Position numbers and translations under genes: made by a program. A stretch of DNA of 34,779 nt from Rhodospirillum sp. UBA1311 (GTDB lineage Bacteria; Pseudomonadota; Alphaproteobacteria; Rhodospirillales; Rhodospirillaceae), in assembly GCA_002307145.1 (NCBI GenBank), contig DBTR01000041.1:8468-43246 (forward strand), given 5' to 3'. Every line of letters starts with the position of its first letter. Position 1 is the first letter of the stretch. The notes beneath the pieces were generated by a model. That model made no database searches, had not been told where the DNA came from, and worked only from the letters and a program-made list of their open reading frames with translations. This document shows, in pieces, positions 8,016 to 16,102 of the stretch.

Positions 8016-9314
8016 ATGAACCACAAAACCGGGTCGGGTGGAGTCCGGGGGCGGCTGGAGACAGCCCGCGCGTGGGTGGACCGCCATCTCCCGGCGGTCA
8101 ACTTCCTGATCTACGTTTACGAGCGCGGGCAGCGCGACCAGTTCCTGAGGGTCGCCGCATCGCTCAGCTATACCTCGCTGCTCGCGCTGGTGCCTTTGCT
8201 TGCGATCGCGGTGGCGACGTTTTCGGCGTTTCCGGCATTCGCGGGGGCGCGCGGTTCGCTCGAAAACTTCATTTCCCAGTCGATGGTGCCGAACGCCGGG
8301 CAGTCGGTTCACATCTACCTGCAACAGTTCATCAATGCGACCGGCAAGCTCACCACCGTCGGCGTGGTCGGGCTGGGCGTCACCGCGATCCTGATGCTCA
8401 CCACCATCGAGACCGCGTTCAACGCGATCTATCGCGTCGCCCAGCCGCGCCCGATCGTCGCCTCGGTGCTGGTGTACTGGGCGGTGATCACCCTCGGTCC
8501 GATGCTCTTGGGGGCGTCGCTCTCGATTTCGGGGAGCCTGACCGCCTATCGCGACGCGATCGCCGGGGCGACGCCACAGAGCGTTTCGCTGCTGGTCCGG
8601 GCGATGACCTCGGTGGTGTTTTCGACGCTGTTCTTCACCGTGCTGTTCCAAATGATCCCCAACCGGCCGGTGGCATGGCGCGACGCGGCGATCGGCGGCG
8701 CTGTTTCGGCGGTGCTGTTCGTCGCCCTGCGCAACGGCTTTTCCCAGTTTCTCGTCAACAGCGACACCTACAGAACGCTCTACGGCGCGCTCGCGGTGAT
8801 CCCGCTGTTCCTGGTGTCGATGTATCTCTCGTGGGCGGTGGTGCTGTTCGGCGGGGTGATGACCGCCGCACTGCCTGAATGGCGCGCCAAGATCGTCGCC
8901 GCCGGTGCGGCGAGCGGCGCGGGCGCGCGGCTCGGCATGGCCCTCGACCTGCTCGCGGTGCTGCGCGAGGCGCAGAAGGCGGGCGACCGGGTGGAGCGCA
9001 GCGAGTTCCTGATGAGCGTCGCGGCGGCGGAGGCGACGCTCGACCTGATGATGCGCGATCTCCACGATTGCGGCTTCCTCGTCCGCGACGAGCACGGTCA
9101 ATGGCTGCTGGCGCGCGACCTTTCCGAAACACCGATGACCCGCCTGCTCGCCGCTCTTGGCATCGGCTGGGCCGGGGCGGGTGCGGTCAAGCTGCCGCCG
9201 CTCTGGGAGCGGGTGTTGGGCGACGCGGTGGCAACCGCCGCCGCCGCCGAGGATTCGGCATGGCGGATGCCGGTGCTCTCGGTGATCGACGCGCGGATGA
9301 AGCAGGCGGCGTGA
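8016..9314 (+). CDS. YihY/virulence factor BrkB family membrane protein
   Basis: 432 residues. The N-terminal 290 or so contain six probable membrane segments, with family landmarks AASLSYTSLLALVPLLAI near the first segment, LMLTTIETAFNAIYRVAQPRP, and the final YRTLYGALAVIPLFLVSMYLSW. The family was once called ribonuclease BN, an activity later assigned to another protein; its molecular role is unclear. The C-terminal 140 residues are soluble and resemble a winged-helix-like extension common in proteobacterial members. The ATG at 8016 is chosen for its AAAGGGGA site five bases upstream; an ATG at 7941 would add 25 residues with no ribosome site. Its stop is only 4 bases from the stop of the convergent DnaJ-like gene. 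Confidence 0.9.
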   Translation: MNHKTGSGGVRGRLETARAWVDRHLPAVNFLIYVYERGQRDQFLRVAASLSYTSLLALVPLLAIAVATFSAFPAFAGARGSLENFISQSMVPNAGQSVHIYLQQFINATGKLTTVGVVGLGVTAILMLTTIETAFNAIYRVAQPRPIVASVLVYWAVITLGPMLLGASLSISGSLTAYRDAIAGATPQSVSLLVRAMTSVVFSTLFFTVLFQMIPNRPVAWRDAAIGGAVSAVLFVALRNGFSQFLVNSDTYRTLYGALAVIPLFLVSMYLSWAVVLFGGVMTAALPEWRAKIVAAGAASGAGARLGMALDLLAVLREAQKAGDRVERSEFLMSVAAAEATLDLMMRDLHDCGFLVRDEHGQWLLARDLSETPMTRLLAALGIGWAGAGAVKLPPLWERVLGDAVATAAAAEDSAWRMPVLSVIDARMKQAA

Positions 9315-9318
9315 AGCC

Positions 9319-10254
9319 TCAGACCAAGCCTTTGCGCGGGTCCTCGGCCCCGGCGGGGGTCCAGGCCTCGGCGAACGCCTGGAGCGCCGGGTCGTGTTCG
9401 GGGATGACGATGACCAGCGTCACCAGCAGGTCGCCGTGCCGGGGCAGGCTGTCGCCTGGATTGGTGAATGTCGCGCCCTTGCCGCGCAGGCGGAGCTGCT
9501 TGCCGCTGCTCGATCCCTTCGGGATGGTGAGGGTCACCGGTCCGTGCGGCGTCGGTGCGGCGATCTTCGCGCCCAGAACCGCTTCCTTCAGCGTGATCGG
9601 CAGGTCGAAGACGATATCGTGGTCGCGCTGCTTGAACAGCGGATGCTCGTCCACCTGGATCTCGATCAGCGCGTCGCCCGCGCCCGCCGCGCCCGGCATG
9701 CCCTGACCCTTGAGGCGCAGCACCTTGCCGCTCTCGCTGCCCGGCGGAATCCGCACGTCGAGGGTCTTGCCGTTGGTGAGGCCGACGCGCTTGGTGGCGC
9801 CGTTGAGGGCTTCGAGGAAGCTCACCCGCAGGGTGTAGCTGGAGTTCGCGCCCCTGGCCGGCCGCCGGCCGCCGCCGCCCTGGCCGCGCAGGATGTCGTT
9901 GAAACTCTCGGGGTCGCCGAAGATATCCTCGAACGAAAACCCGCCACGCCCTCCGCCGAAGCCCGCGCCGCCGCCAAAGCCCGCTCCGGGGCCGCGCCGC
10001 CCGCCGCCGAACGCGGCGGCGGCCTCGTTGCCCTCGGCGTCGATCTCGCCACGGTCGAAGCGGGCGCGCTTGTCCGGGTCGCCGACGATGCCGTAGGCCT
10101 TGTTGATTTCCTTGAAACGTTCCTCGGCCTTCGGATCATTGGGGTTGCTGTCGGGGTGCGCGGTGCGCGCCTTCGCCCGGAACGCCTTCTTGATCGCGGC
10201 GGCGTCGGCGTCTTTCGGCACGCCCAGTACCGAATAGGGATCGCGCGCGGCCAT
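9319..10254 (-). CDS. DnaJ-like co-chaperone lacking the zinc-finger domain (CbpA type)
   Basis: 311 residues. An N-terminal J domain (about 3-65) has the HPD tripeptide in TAHPDSNPND, needed to stimulate DnaK ATPase. A glycine/phenylalanine-rich linker follows (about 85-125, repeated GFGGG units, ending FSFEDIFGD). Two C-terminal beta-domains bind substrate (SYTLRVSFLEALNGATKRV; DHDIVFDLPITLKEAVLGAK). No CxxCxGxG zinc-finger repeats occur, so it is a class II CbpA/DnaJ-type protein rather than DnaJ itself. AAAGGA about 9 bases upstream supports the ATG at 10254; an in-frame ATG at 10287 would add 11 residues. dnaK is not in this window. Confidence 0.92.
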   Translation of the reverse strand: MAARDPYSVLGVPKDADAAAIKKAFRAKARTAHPDSNPNDPKAEERFKEINKAYGIVGDPDKRARFDRGEIDAEGNEAAAAFGGGRRGPGAGFGGGAGFGGGRGGFSFEDIFGDPESFNDILRGQGGGGRRPARGANSSYTLRVSFLEALNGATKRVGLTNGKTLDVRIPPGSESGKVLRLKGQGMPGAAGAGDALIEIQVDEHPLFKQRDHDIVFDLPITLKEAVLGAKIAAPTPHGPVTLTIPKGSSSGKQLRLRGKGATFTNPGDSLPRHGDLLVTLVIVIPEHDPALQAFAEAWTPAGAEDPRKGLV

Positions 10255-10370
10255 TCGTGTTGGTCCTTTTTTGTCACGTGAATTCAACGAGCCCGACGGT
10301 GCCGAGGGGCTCCTAAAGATGTATGCTGTTCAGGCGACAAGCGCCAGAGTCTTGCGAGGGGTGCGATTCC

Positions 10371-11030
10371 ATGAAAGACTTCGCAGCCGTCCGAGAGGAC
10401 GGCCTTCCCATTCCAACATACCCCGATCGGACGACAAACATGACCGTGCTCCCGTGGTCGGAACCCTTCGACCTTTTCGCTTCCTGGATGAAGGACGCGA
10501 CCGCCAAGGAGATCAACGATCCCGACGCGATGAATCTCGCTACCGTGGACGATCGCGGCCGGCCATCGTCCCGGATGGTGCTGCTGAAGTCGGTGGACCC
10601 GCGCGGCTTCGTCTTCTATTCCAACCTTGAGAGTCGCAAGGGCCGCGAACTCGCTGCCAACCCCTTCGTGGCGCTGTGCTTCCATTGGAAGAGCCTGCGC
10701 CGCCAGGTGCGCGTCGAGGGCCCGGTGGAGCCGGTGAGCGACGAAGAAGCGGACGCCTACTACGCCTCCCGCGCGCGCGGCAGCCAGATCGGCGCTTGGG
10801 CGTCGCAACAGTCCTGCCCGCTCGAAAGCCGCTTCGCGCTCGAAAAGCGGGTCGCCGAGTTCGCCGCGAAGTTCGGCCTCGGCAAGGTGCCGCGTCCGCC
10901 GCACTGGTCGGGGTTCCGGGTGTTGCCGCAGCGGATCGAGTTTTGGACCGACAAGCCTTTCCGCCTGCACGAGCGGGCGGTCTACGTCCGCGAGGGCGAG
11001 GCCTGGAGGGTGGAAAAGCTATACCCGTAA
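10371..11030 (+). CDS. pdxH: Pyridoxamine 5'-phosphate oxidase
   Basis: 219 residues, the normal size. This FMN enzyme oxidises pyridoxine- or pyridoxamine-5'-phosphate to PLP. Landmarks: DAMNLATVDDRGRPSSRMVL (FMN phosphate contact), GFVFYSNLESRKGRELAANP, RRQVRVEGPVEPV, the SRARGSQIGAWAS(Q)QS segment, and the C-terminal signature IEFWTDKPFRLHERAVY. In that signature the usual Gln after EFW is Thr, a mild deviation. The ATG at 10371 has GAGGGG about 9 bases upstream; in-frame ATGs at 10323 and 10440 are alternatives. Ten bases separate it from the CDF gene, suggesting co-transcription. It is divergent from the DnaJ-like gene. Confidence 0.95.
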   Translation: MKDFAAVREDGLPIPTYPDRTTNMTVLPWSEPFDLFASWMKDATAKEINDPDAMNLATVDDRGRPSSRMVLLKSVDPRGFVFYSNLESRKGRELAANPFVALCFHWKSLRRQVRVEGPVEPVSDEEADAYYASRARGSQIGAWASQQSCPLESRFALEKRVAEFAAKFGLGKVPRPPHWSGFRVLPQRIEFWTDKPFRLHERAVYVREGEAWRVEKLYP

Positions 11031-11040
11031 GGGGGCGATC

Positions 11041-12000
11041 ATGGCCGCCGACTACGATGTTTCCCAGTCCCATGCGTTGATGCGCCGCGCCACGGTGCTC
11101 GCCGTCGCGACCGCATGCCTGCTGATCCTGGTGAAGTTCGTCGCGTGGATTCTCACCGGATCGCTCGCGATGCTGGCGAGCCTCGTCGATTCCGGTCTCG
11201 ACGCCGCCGCGTCGCTGATCAACCTGATGGCGGTGCGCCATGCGCTCCAGCCCGCCGACCACGACCACCGCTTCGGCCACGGCAAGGCGGAATCCGTCGC
11301 CGGGCTCTGCCAGGCCGCCTTCATCGGCGGCTCGGCGGTGTTCCTCGGAATGGAGGCGGCGCGGCGCTTCGCCGCGCCGACGATCGTGCTGAACGAGAGC
11401 GTCGGCATCGGCGTGATGCTGTTCTCGATGGCCGCCACCCTCGGTCTGGTACTGTTCCAGCGCTATGTGGTGAAGAAGACCCAGTCGCTCGCGATCGCCG
11501 CCGATTCGGCGCATTACGCGGGCGATATCCTGGTCAATGCGAGCGTCATCGCCGCATTTCTGTTCAATCGCTTCCTCGACTGGCCGTGGGTGGATTCGGT
11601 GTTCGCGGTGGGGATCGCGATCTATCTCGCGCGCAATGCCTGGAATATCGGCGTCGCCGCTTTCGACCAGTTGATGGACAAGGAACTCCCCGAGGCGGAG
11701 CGCGCGCGAATCACCGAAATCGCGCTGGCCGAGCCCGGTGCGCTCGCGATCCACGACCTCCGCACCCGGGTCTCCGGCCCCAATACCTTCATCCAGCTCC
11801 ACCTCGAAGTCGCGCGCACGATGTCGGTGGTCGCCGCCCACGAGATCGCCAACCGTGTCGAGATCACGCTTGCCGCCGCGTTCGACAACGCCGAGGTGAT
11901 CGTCCACATCGACCCGATCGGGATCGAAGAGCCAATCGCCAATCCCGCGACTCTCGAACGCGTCGTCTCGTCCGAGCTCGAAGCCGGAAATCCCCGTTGA
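11041..12000 (+). CDS. Cation diffusion facilitator, FieF-like divalent metal exporter
   Basis: 319 residues: about six membrane segments, then a cytoplasmic ferredoxin-like domain (about 210-300). The transport site matches FieF/YiiP: Asp50 and Asp54 in SLVDSGLDAAAS on TM2, and His158 and Asp162 in DSAHYAGDIL on TM5. The DHDHRFGHGKAES loop between TM2 and TM3 is the family signature. The D-D-H-D site predicts Zn2+/Fe2+/Mn2+ export driven by protons; which metal matters physiologically cannot be said. GGGGG precedes the ATG by about 7 bases. Close spacing to pdxH suggests a shared transcript, though the functions have no obvious link. Confidence 0.92.
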   Translation: MAADYDVSQSHALMRRATVLAVATACLLILVKFVAWILTGSLAMLASLVDSGLDAAASLINLMAVRHALQPADHDHRFGHGKAESVAGLCQAAFIGGSAVFLGMEAARRFAAPTIVLNESVGIGVMLFSMAATLGLVLFQRYVVKKTQSLAIAADSAHYAGDILVNASVIAAFLFNRFLDWPWVDSVFAVGIAIYLARNAWNIGVAAFDQLMDKELPEAERARITEIALAEPGALAIHDLRTRVSGPNTFIQLHLEVARTMSVVAAHEIANRVEITLAAAFDNAEVIVHIDPIGIEEPIANPATLERVVSSELEAGNPR

Positions 12001-12050
12001 TCTCATTGTTTTGACGGTGAAAAGCCGTCGCCGACACCCCATATTCCAGG

Positions 12051-12056
12051 TATAAT
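12051..12056 (+). promoter_or_regulatory. Candidate -10 element of the universal stress gene
   Basis: A perfect TATAAT sits 62 bases before the usp start codon. No good -35 hexamer is found at 16-18 bases upstream (a TTGACG at 12011 is too far), so it could be activator dependent or fortuitous. Confidence 0.45.
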
Positions 12057-12059
12057 CAT

Positions 12060-12102
12060 GGAACCCCCACCGAGGGCGAACCGCCCCAATCCCGGGGGTT
12101 CC
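12060..12102 (+). promoter_or_regulatory. Nested hairpin in the usp leader
   Basis: GGAACCCCC (12060-12068) pairs perfectly with GGGGGTTCC (12094-12102). The 25-base loop contains a smaller GGGC/GCCC hairpin. It lies just after the TATAAT and ends 15 bases before the ATG, directly next to the ribosome site GGGAGGG, so it would be the 5' end of the mRNA. Confidence 0.5.
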
Positions 12103-12117
12103 TGCCGGGAGGGAACA

Positions 12118-12954
12118 ATGAGCATCAAGGACATCCTGGTCTACCTCGACACCGGCACCGCGTGCGCCGAACGGGTCGACGTCGCGCTTCGCCTCGCCAA
12201 GACTTTCGACGCGCGCCTGATCGGCCTATTCGTCCGGTCGCTGCCCTACGTGCCGCACTTCGTCGCGGCGCAGATCGGACCCGACATCTACGAAACCCAG
12301 AAACGCGTTGCCGAGCGTGAGGAAATGCTGGTGCGCAAGGCCTTCCTCGAACGCTGCGCCGAAGCCAACCAGCAGGGCGAGTGGCGCTGCGACGAAGGCG
12401 ACATGACCGAAACCGTGTGTCTCCACGCGAAATACGTGGACCTCGTGGTGATCGGCCAGTTCAATCCGGACGACGACCATCGCGAGGGCGAGATGGGTAT
12501 GGCCGACAACGTCGTGATCGACGCGGGGCGGCCGGTTCTGGTCGTGCCTTATGCGGGCAAGTTCCCGAAGGTGGGGACCAAGATCATGCTCGGCTGGAAT
12601 GCCTCCCGCGAATCCGTACGTGCCGCCCACGACGCCCTGCCATTCCTCACCCGCGCGACGTCGGTCGAGGTGGTCGCGGCCAATCCGCAGGATAGCGAAG
12701 GCGTCCATGGCGACATCCCCTGCGCCACGATCTGCGCCCATCTTTCCCGCCACGGCGTGCCCGCGGTGGCGAAGACGGTCTACGCCGAAGACATGAACGT
12801 CGGCGCGATGCTGCTCTCGCGCGCCGCCGACGACGGCGTCGACTTGATCGTGATGGGCGCCTACGGACGCTCGCGCTTCCGTGAACTCGTGCTGGGCGGC
12901 GTGACCCGTCACCTGCTCAACAACATGACCGTTCCAGTGCTGATGTCGCACTGA
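12118..12954 (+). CDS. Universal stress protein, tandem UspA domains
   Basis: 278 residues holding two Usp domains (about 1-145 and 150-278). The second keeps the ATP-binding signature G-x2-G-x9-G-[ST] in GAYGRSRFRELVLGGVTRHL, and ends with VPVLMSH. The first is divergent: VVIGQFNPDDDH replaces the glycine-rich loop, so it probably does not bind nucleotide. Such proteins are soluble, stress-induced and of poorly defined biochemical role. GGGAGGG lies 5 bases before the ATG at 12118. It is a single-gene unit with its own -10-like element and leader hairpin upstream and a hairpin downstream. Confidence 0.92.
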   Translation: MSIKDILVYLDTGTACAERVDVALRLAKTFDARLIGLFVRSLPYVPHFVAAQIGPDIYETQKRVAEREEMLVRKAFLERCAEANQQGEWRCDEGDMTETVCLHAKYVDLVVIGQFNPDDDHREGEMGMADNVVIDAGRPVLVVPYAGKFPKVGTKIMLGWNASRESVRAAHDALPFLTRATSVEVVAANPQDSEGVHGDIPCATICAHLSRHGVPAVAKTVYAEDMNVGAMLLSRAADDGVDLIVMGAYGRSRFRELVLGGVTRHLLNNMTVPVLMSH

Positions 12955-12980
12955 TCGCGCGCCTTTCATAGGCACTGAAC

Positions 12981-13014
12981 GAAGGGCGCGGCGGAGGTCT
13001 CCGGCGCGCCCTTC
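12981..13014 (+). terminator. Probable terminator hairpin after usp
   Basis: GAAGGGCGCG (12981-12990) pairs with CGCGCCCTTC (13005-13014). After one G-G mismatch the stem continues as CGGAG/CTCCG around a GT turn. Only a weak T-run follows (GGCTTT), so termination may be partial. Confidence 0.55.
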
Positions 13015-13203
13015 GGCTTTGAGAATGGCCGAAAAAATGGCCCGACAAGCCTGTAAAACAAATGGGGAGATACCACATCTGAAGTTGGGTAGGGGCTCAT
13101 CCCTTTCCCGCAATCGCATAGGCTCTCAGCAGCCGAATGCGAGGCGCCAAAGCGGCGCCGGTTCCGCCGGAGCGACGGAAACAACGTCTGCGGAGGATCA
13201 GTC

Positions 13204-14151
13204 ATGAAGATCGGCATTTTTGGTGCGGGTGCTCTCGGCGGCTTCCTTGGGGCGAAGCTGGCCGCATCGGGCGAGGACGTTCACTTCCTCGCCCGCGACA
13301 ACAAGTTGAAGGCGATGCGCCTCAACGGCCTGACGGTGAAAAGCGAATCCTTGGGCAACGTCTATATCCCGAAGCCGCAAGTCACCGACGACCCGGAAGA
13401 GATCGGCGCGTGCGACGTGGTGTTCTTCACCGTCAAGCTCTACCAGACCGACGAGGCGATCGCGATGCTGTCGCCGATGGTCGGCGCGGGCACGATCCTG
13501 ATTTCGTTCCAGAACGGCCTCACCGCCCATGAACCCCTGATGAAGGCGTTCGGGCCGGAGATGGTGCTGGGCGGTGTCGCCTACACCATGGCCTATTCCG
13601 AATCTCCCGGCGTGATTCAGCACCTCGGGCATTGGGCCCGCTTCATCATCGGCCGCTTCGAACCCGGTGCGACCGCGCGCGGCGAGGCGATGGAAGAAGC
13701 CGCGCCGCAGCTCCGCGCCGAGGCGATCAAGGACGTCCTGGTCGAGGCGGGGCTCGAAGCCGAGGTCAGCAACGACATCCGCGTCGAGATATGGAAGAAG
13801 TTCGCCTATCTCGCGCCGCTGTCGGGAATGGCGGCACTGCGCCGCCAGCCGCTCGGCGAACTGCTCGCCGATCCGGATTCGAAGAAGATGCTGGAGGACG
13901 CGATCATGGAAGTGATCCAGGTGTCCCGGTCCCGTGGTCTTCAGCTCGACGCCACGCTCAAGGGCAGCATCATGACGATGTTCGACGCCATGCCGCCCGA
14001 GATGGGGACTTCGGCGCTCGTCGACATGATCTACGGCAATCGCCTCGAAGTGCCGTGGCTCTCCGGCGCGGTCAGCCGCTTCGGCCACGAGAAGAACGTG
14101 CCGACGCCGATGCACGATGCGATCGCCACCGCGCTCAAGCCCTGGTCGTGA
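13204..14151 (+). CDS. Ketopantoate reductase family protein (ApbA/PanE)
   Basis: 315 residues. A Rossmann domain starts at residue 1 with GIFGAGALGGFLGAKLA (NADP-binding GxGxxG). The family helix with VVFFTVKLYQTDEAI and ISFQNGL follows, then the C-terminal all-helical domain from about 190, including RVEIWKKFAYLAPLSGM and EVPWLSGAVSRFG. This is the fold of 2-dehydropantoate 2-reductase in pantothenate synthesis, but many genomes carry several paralogues with other substrates, and no pan genes are nearby, so the symbol is withheld. GCGGAGGA is well spaced from the ATG at 13204. It ends at a strong bidirectional terminator shared with pyrE. Confidence 0.9.
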   Translation: MKIGIFGAGALGGFLGAKLAASGEDVHFLARDNKLKAMRLNGLTVKSESLGNVYIPKPQVTDDPEEIGACDVVFFTVKLYQTDEAIAMLSPMVGAGTILISFQNGLTAHEPLMKAFGPEMVLGGVAYTMAYSESPGVIQHLGHWARFIIGRFEPGATARGEAMEEAAPQLRAEAIKDVLVEAGLEAEVSNDIRVEIWKKFAYLAPLSGMAALRRQPLGELLADPDSKKMLEDAIMEVIQVSRSRGLQLDATLKGSIMTMFDAMPPEMGTSALVDMIYGNRLEVPWLSGAVSRFGHEKNVPTPMHDAIATALKPWS

Positions 14152-14160
14152 TCCCGGCCT

Positions 14161-14192
14161 AAAAAAACGCCCCCGGTTTCGGGGGCGTTTTT
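14161..14192. terminator. Bidirectional intrinsic terminator between the ApbA/PanE-family gene and pyrE
   Basis: Perfect 14-bp stem (14161-14174 with 14179-14192) around GTTT, with A6 on the left and T7 on the right. It serves both convergent genes. Confidence 0.95.
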
Positions 14193-14200
14193 TTGTCGGA

Positions 14201-14902
14201 TCAGGCCGTTGCTTCGGCGCCGCGCCCGCCATGGCGCAGCGACCATTCCACCGGATCGTGGAGGAAGTCGCGGACTTCCGAGATGGTTTCCTTGGCGAAG
14301 TAGCCGCCGTCCTCGGCGGCTTCGAGAACGTCCCACCAGGTCGCGAGGTAATGCAGGGTCACGCCGGCTTCCTCAAGCACCTTCAGCGCGCCCGGGAACA
14401 CGCCGTAGAAGAACACCACCAGCGAGTGGGCGCATTCGAGATCGGCGGCGCGGAGCGCGTTGACGAAGTTGATCTTGCTCGTGCCGTCGGTGGCGAGATC
14501 CTCGACCAGGAGGACGCGCTGGCCGGGCTTCGGGTCGCCCTCGATCTGCGCGTTGCGGCCGAACCCCTTGGCCTTCTTGCGGACGTACTGCATCGGCAGG
14601 TCGAGCGCGTCGGAGAGCCAGGCGGCGTAGGGGATGCCTGCGGTTTCGCCGCCGACGATGGCGTCGAGCGATTCGTAGCCGATCTTGGAGCAGACCATCT
14701 GCCGGGCGCGCTCGGTGATTTCCCGGCGGGCGCGCGGGAACGAGATCACCTTACGGCAGTCGATGTAGACCGGGCTGACCCAGCCCGAGGTCAGGGTGTA
14801 AGGCTCTTCCGGGCGGAAGTTGACCGCGCCGATTTCGATCAGGATGCGAGCCACGATCTGGCCGGTCCGGCGTTGTTCCGAGGTGCGGGAGGCGGTGGAC
14901 AT
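14201..14902 (-). CDS. pyrE: Orotate phosphoribosyltransferase
   Basis: 233 residues. It transfers ribose-5-phosphate from PRPP to orotate in pyrimidine synthesis. FTSG-like LTSGWVSPVYIDCRKVISFP is near 40-60, followed by IVGGETAGIPYA, MQYVRKKAKGFGRNAQIEG (the catalytic loop lysines), and the PRPP-binding loop VLLVEDLATDGTSK near 135-148, where the usual TTGGS appears as TDGTS. The ATG at 14902 has AAGGAT 7 bases upstream. The frame stays open far upstream by chance across the ELM1-family gene, but that part is antisense and not real. It is convergent with the ApbA/PanE gene and divergent from the ELM1-family gene. Confidence 0.95.
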   Translation of the reverse strand: MSTASRTSEQRRTGQIVARILIEIGAVNFRPEEPYTLTSGWVSPVYIDCRKVISFPRARREITERARQMVCSKIGYESLDAIVGGETAGIPYAAWLSDALDLPMQYVRKKAKGFGRNAQIEGDPKPGQRVLLVEDLATDGTSKINFVNALRAADLECAHSLVVFFYGVFPGALKVLEEAGVTLHYLATWWDVLEAAEDGGYFAKETISEVRDFLHDPVEWSLRHGGRGAEATA

Positions 14903-15103
14903 GTCTCGATCCTTTTGGTCGGCGGGGGCGGAGGTTGTGTTTTTAGGCCGAAGTGGCGCGCCTGACAATGGCTTTGGCGGCGGTGCTCGCTCCGGCCCGG
15001 CGCGCGCGCCGATATACGGCTTTTTTTCAGCCGCGAAAAGCGATATCGCTGTTTCCCACCGCCGCGCATGCACCGCCGCGCGCGCCAACATGAGGGCAAC
15101 GCC

Positions 15104-16102
15104 TTGGCAAATCGGCAAATCTGGGCGCTGATCGACGACCGCGCCGGGAACACCGGCCAAACTCTCGGCGTGGCTGAGGCTCTCGGGTGCGAATTCCGCC
15201 AGATTCGGGTGAATTATGCGCCTGCCGTGCGTTTGCCGAACATCATCCGGGGTTCCGGCCTGCTCGGCGTCGATGCCGAGTCGCAGGCACGGCTCAAGAG
15301 CGAGGCCGAGTGGCCCGGCCTCGTCATCGCCGCCGGACGCCGCCTCGCGCCGGTCGCGCGCTGGATCAAGGCGCAGGATCGGGAGGTCGCGCTCTGCCAG
15401 GTGATGGATCCGGGCTGGCCGGGCAGGGACGGCTTCGACCTGATCGCGGTTCCCGCGCACGACGGCAAGACGCTCACCGGGGCCAACATCCTTCGCACCG
15501 TCGGCGCGCCGCACCGCATCGCCGCGCCGCGCCTCGCCGCCGCGCGCGAGGCCTGGGTCGGTCGCTTCGAACCGATCCGGGCGCCGCGCATCGCCGCGTT
15601 GATCGGCGGCGCGACCAAGGACCAGCCGTTCAGCGAGGGTCGCGCTGCCGCGCTCGGCAAGAGCCTCGCCGATCTTGCCGCCGCCACCGGCGGCCAGATC
15701 ATGCTCACCACGTCGCGCCGCACCGGCGCGAGTTCCGAGGAAGCCCTGCTCGCCCAGCTTCCCGACTCGGTGTGGGCCTATCGCTGGGGCGATGCGGGCG
15801 AAAATCCGTATTTCGGTTTTCTCGCCTGGGCCGACATCCTCGTCGTTACCGGCGATTCGATGTCGATGGTGTCGGAGGCCTGCGGCACCGCCAAACCGGT
15901 CCTGATCGACGCGCCTGCCGCCGAAACCTCGCCCAAGCACGCCCGCCTCCACGCCGACCTCGTCGCCCGCAACCGCGCGCTCCGCCTCGACGCCGGAACC
16001 GAGGCCCTGCTTGCAGCTCTGCCCCGGCTGGATTGCGCGCCGCTCAACGCCGCCACGGATATCGCGGCGGCGTTGCGGGAGAGGGTTGCGTCACTTTCCT
16101 AG
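15104..16102 (+). CDS. ELM1-family protein (DUF1022, 'mitochondrial fission ELM1')
   Basis: About 332 residues. Characteristic stretches are IWALIDDRAGNTGQTLGVAEAL at the N-terminus (split here as DDRAGNTGQTLGVAEAL), VIAAGRRLAPVARWI, LCQVMDPGWPGRDGFDLIAV, IAALIGGATKDQPF, and the C-terminal ILVVTGDSMSMVSEAC followed by GTAKPVLID. The plant homologue ELM1 is needed for mitochondrial division; the bacterial proteins resemble GT-B glycosyltransferases in fold and lack an established function. The TTG at 15104 is preferred because GAGGG lies 9 bases upstream; an ATG at 15068 without a ribosome site would add 12 residues. Its 3' end overlaps the convergent esterase by 12 bases. Confidence 0.85.
   Translation: MANRQIWALIDDRAGNTGQTLGVAEALGCEFRQIRVNYAPAVRLPNIIRGSGLLGVDAESQARLKSEAEWPGLVIAAGRRLAPVARWIKAQDREVALCQVMDPGWPGRDGFDLIAVPAHDGKTLTGANILRTVGAPHRIAAPRLAAAREAWVGRFEPIRAPRIAALIGGATKDQPFSEGRAAALGKSLADLAAATGGQIMLTTSRRTGASSEEALLAQLPDSVWAYRWGDAGENPYFGFLAWADILVVTGDSMSMVSEACGTAKPVLIDAPAAETSPKHARLHADLVARNRALRLDAGTEALLAALPRLDCAPLNAATDIAAALRERVASLS

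Noticed and set aside
14903..15952. 350-codon upstream extension of the pyrE frame
   Set aside because: It is antisense to the ELM1-family gene. PyrE has a proper start at 14902 with a ribosome site and normal length without the extension.
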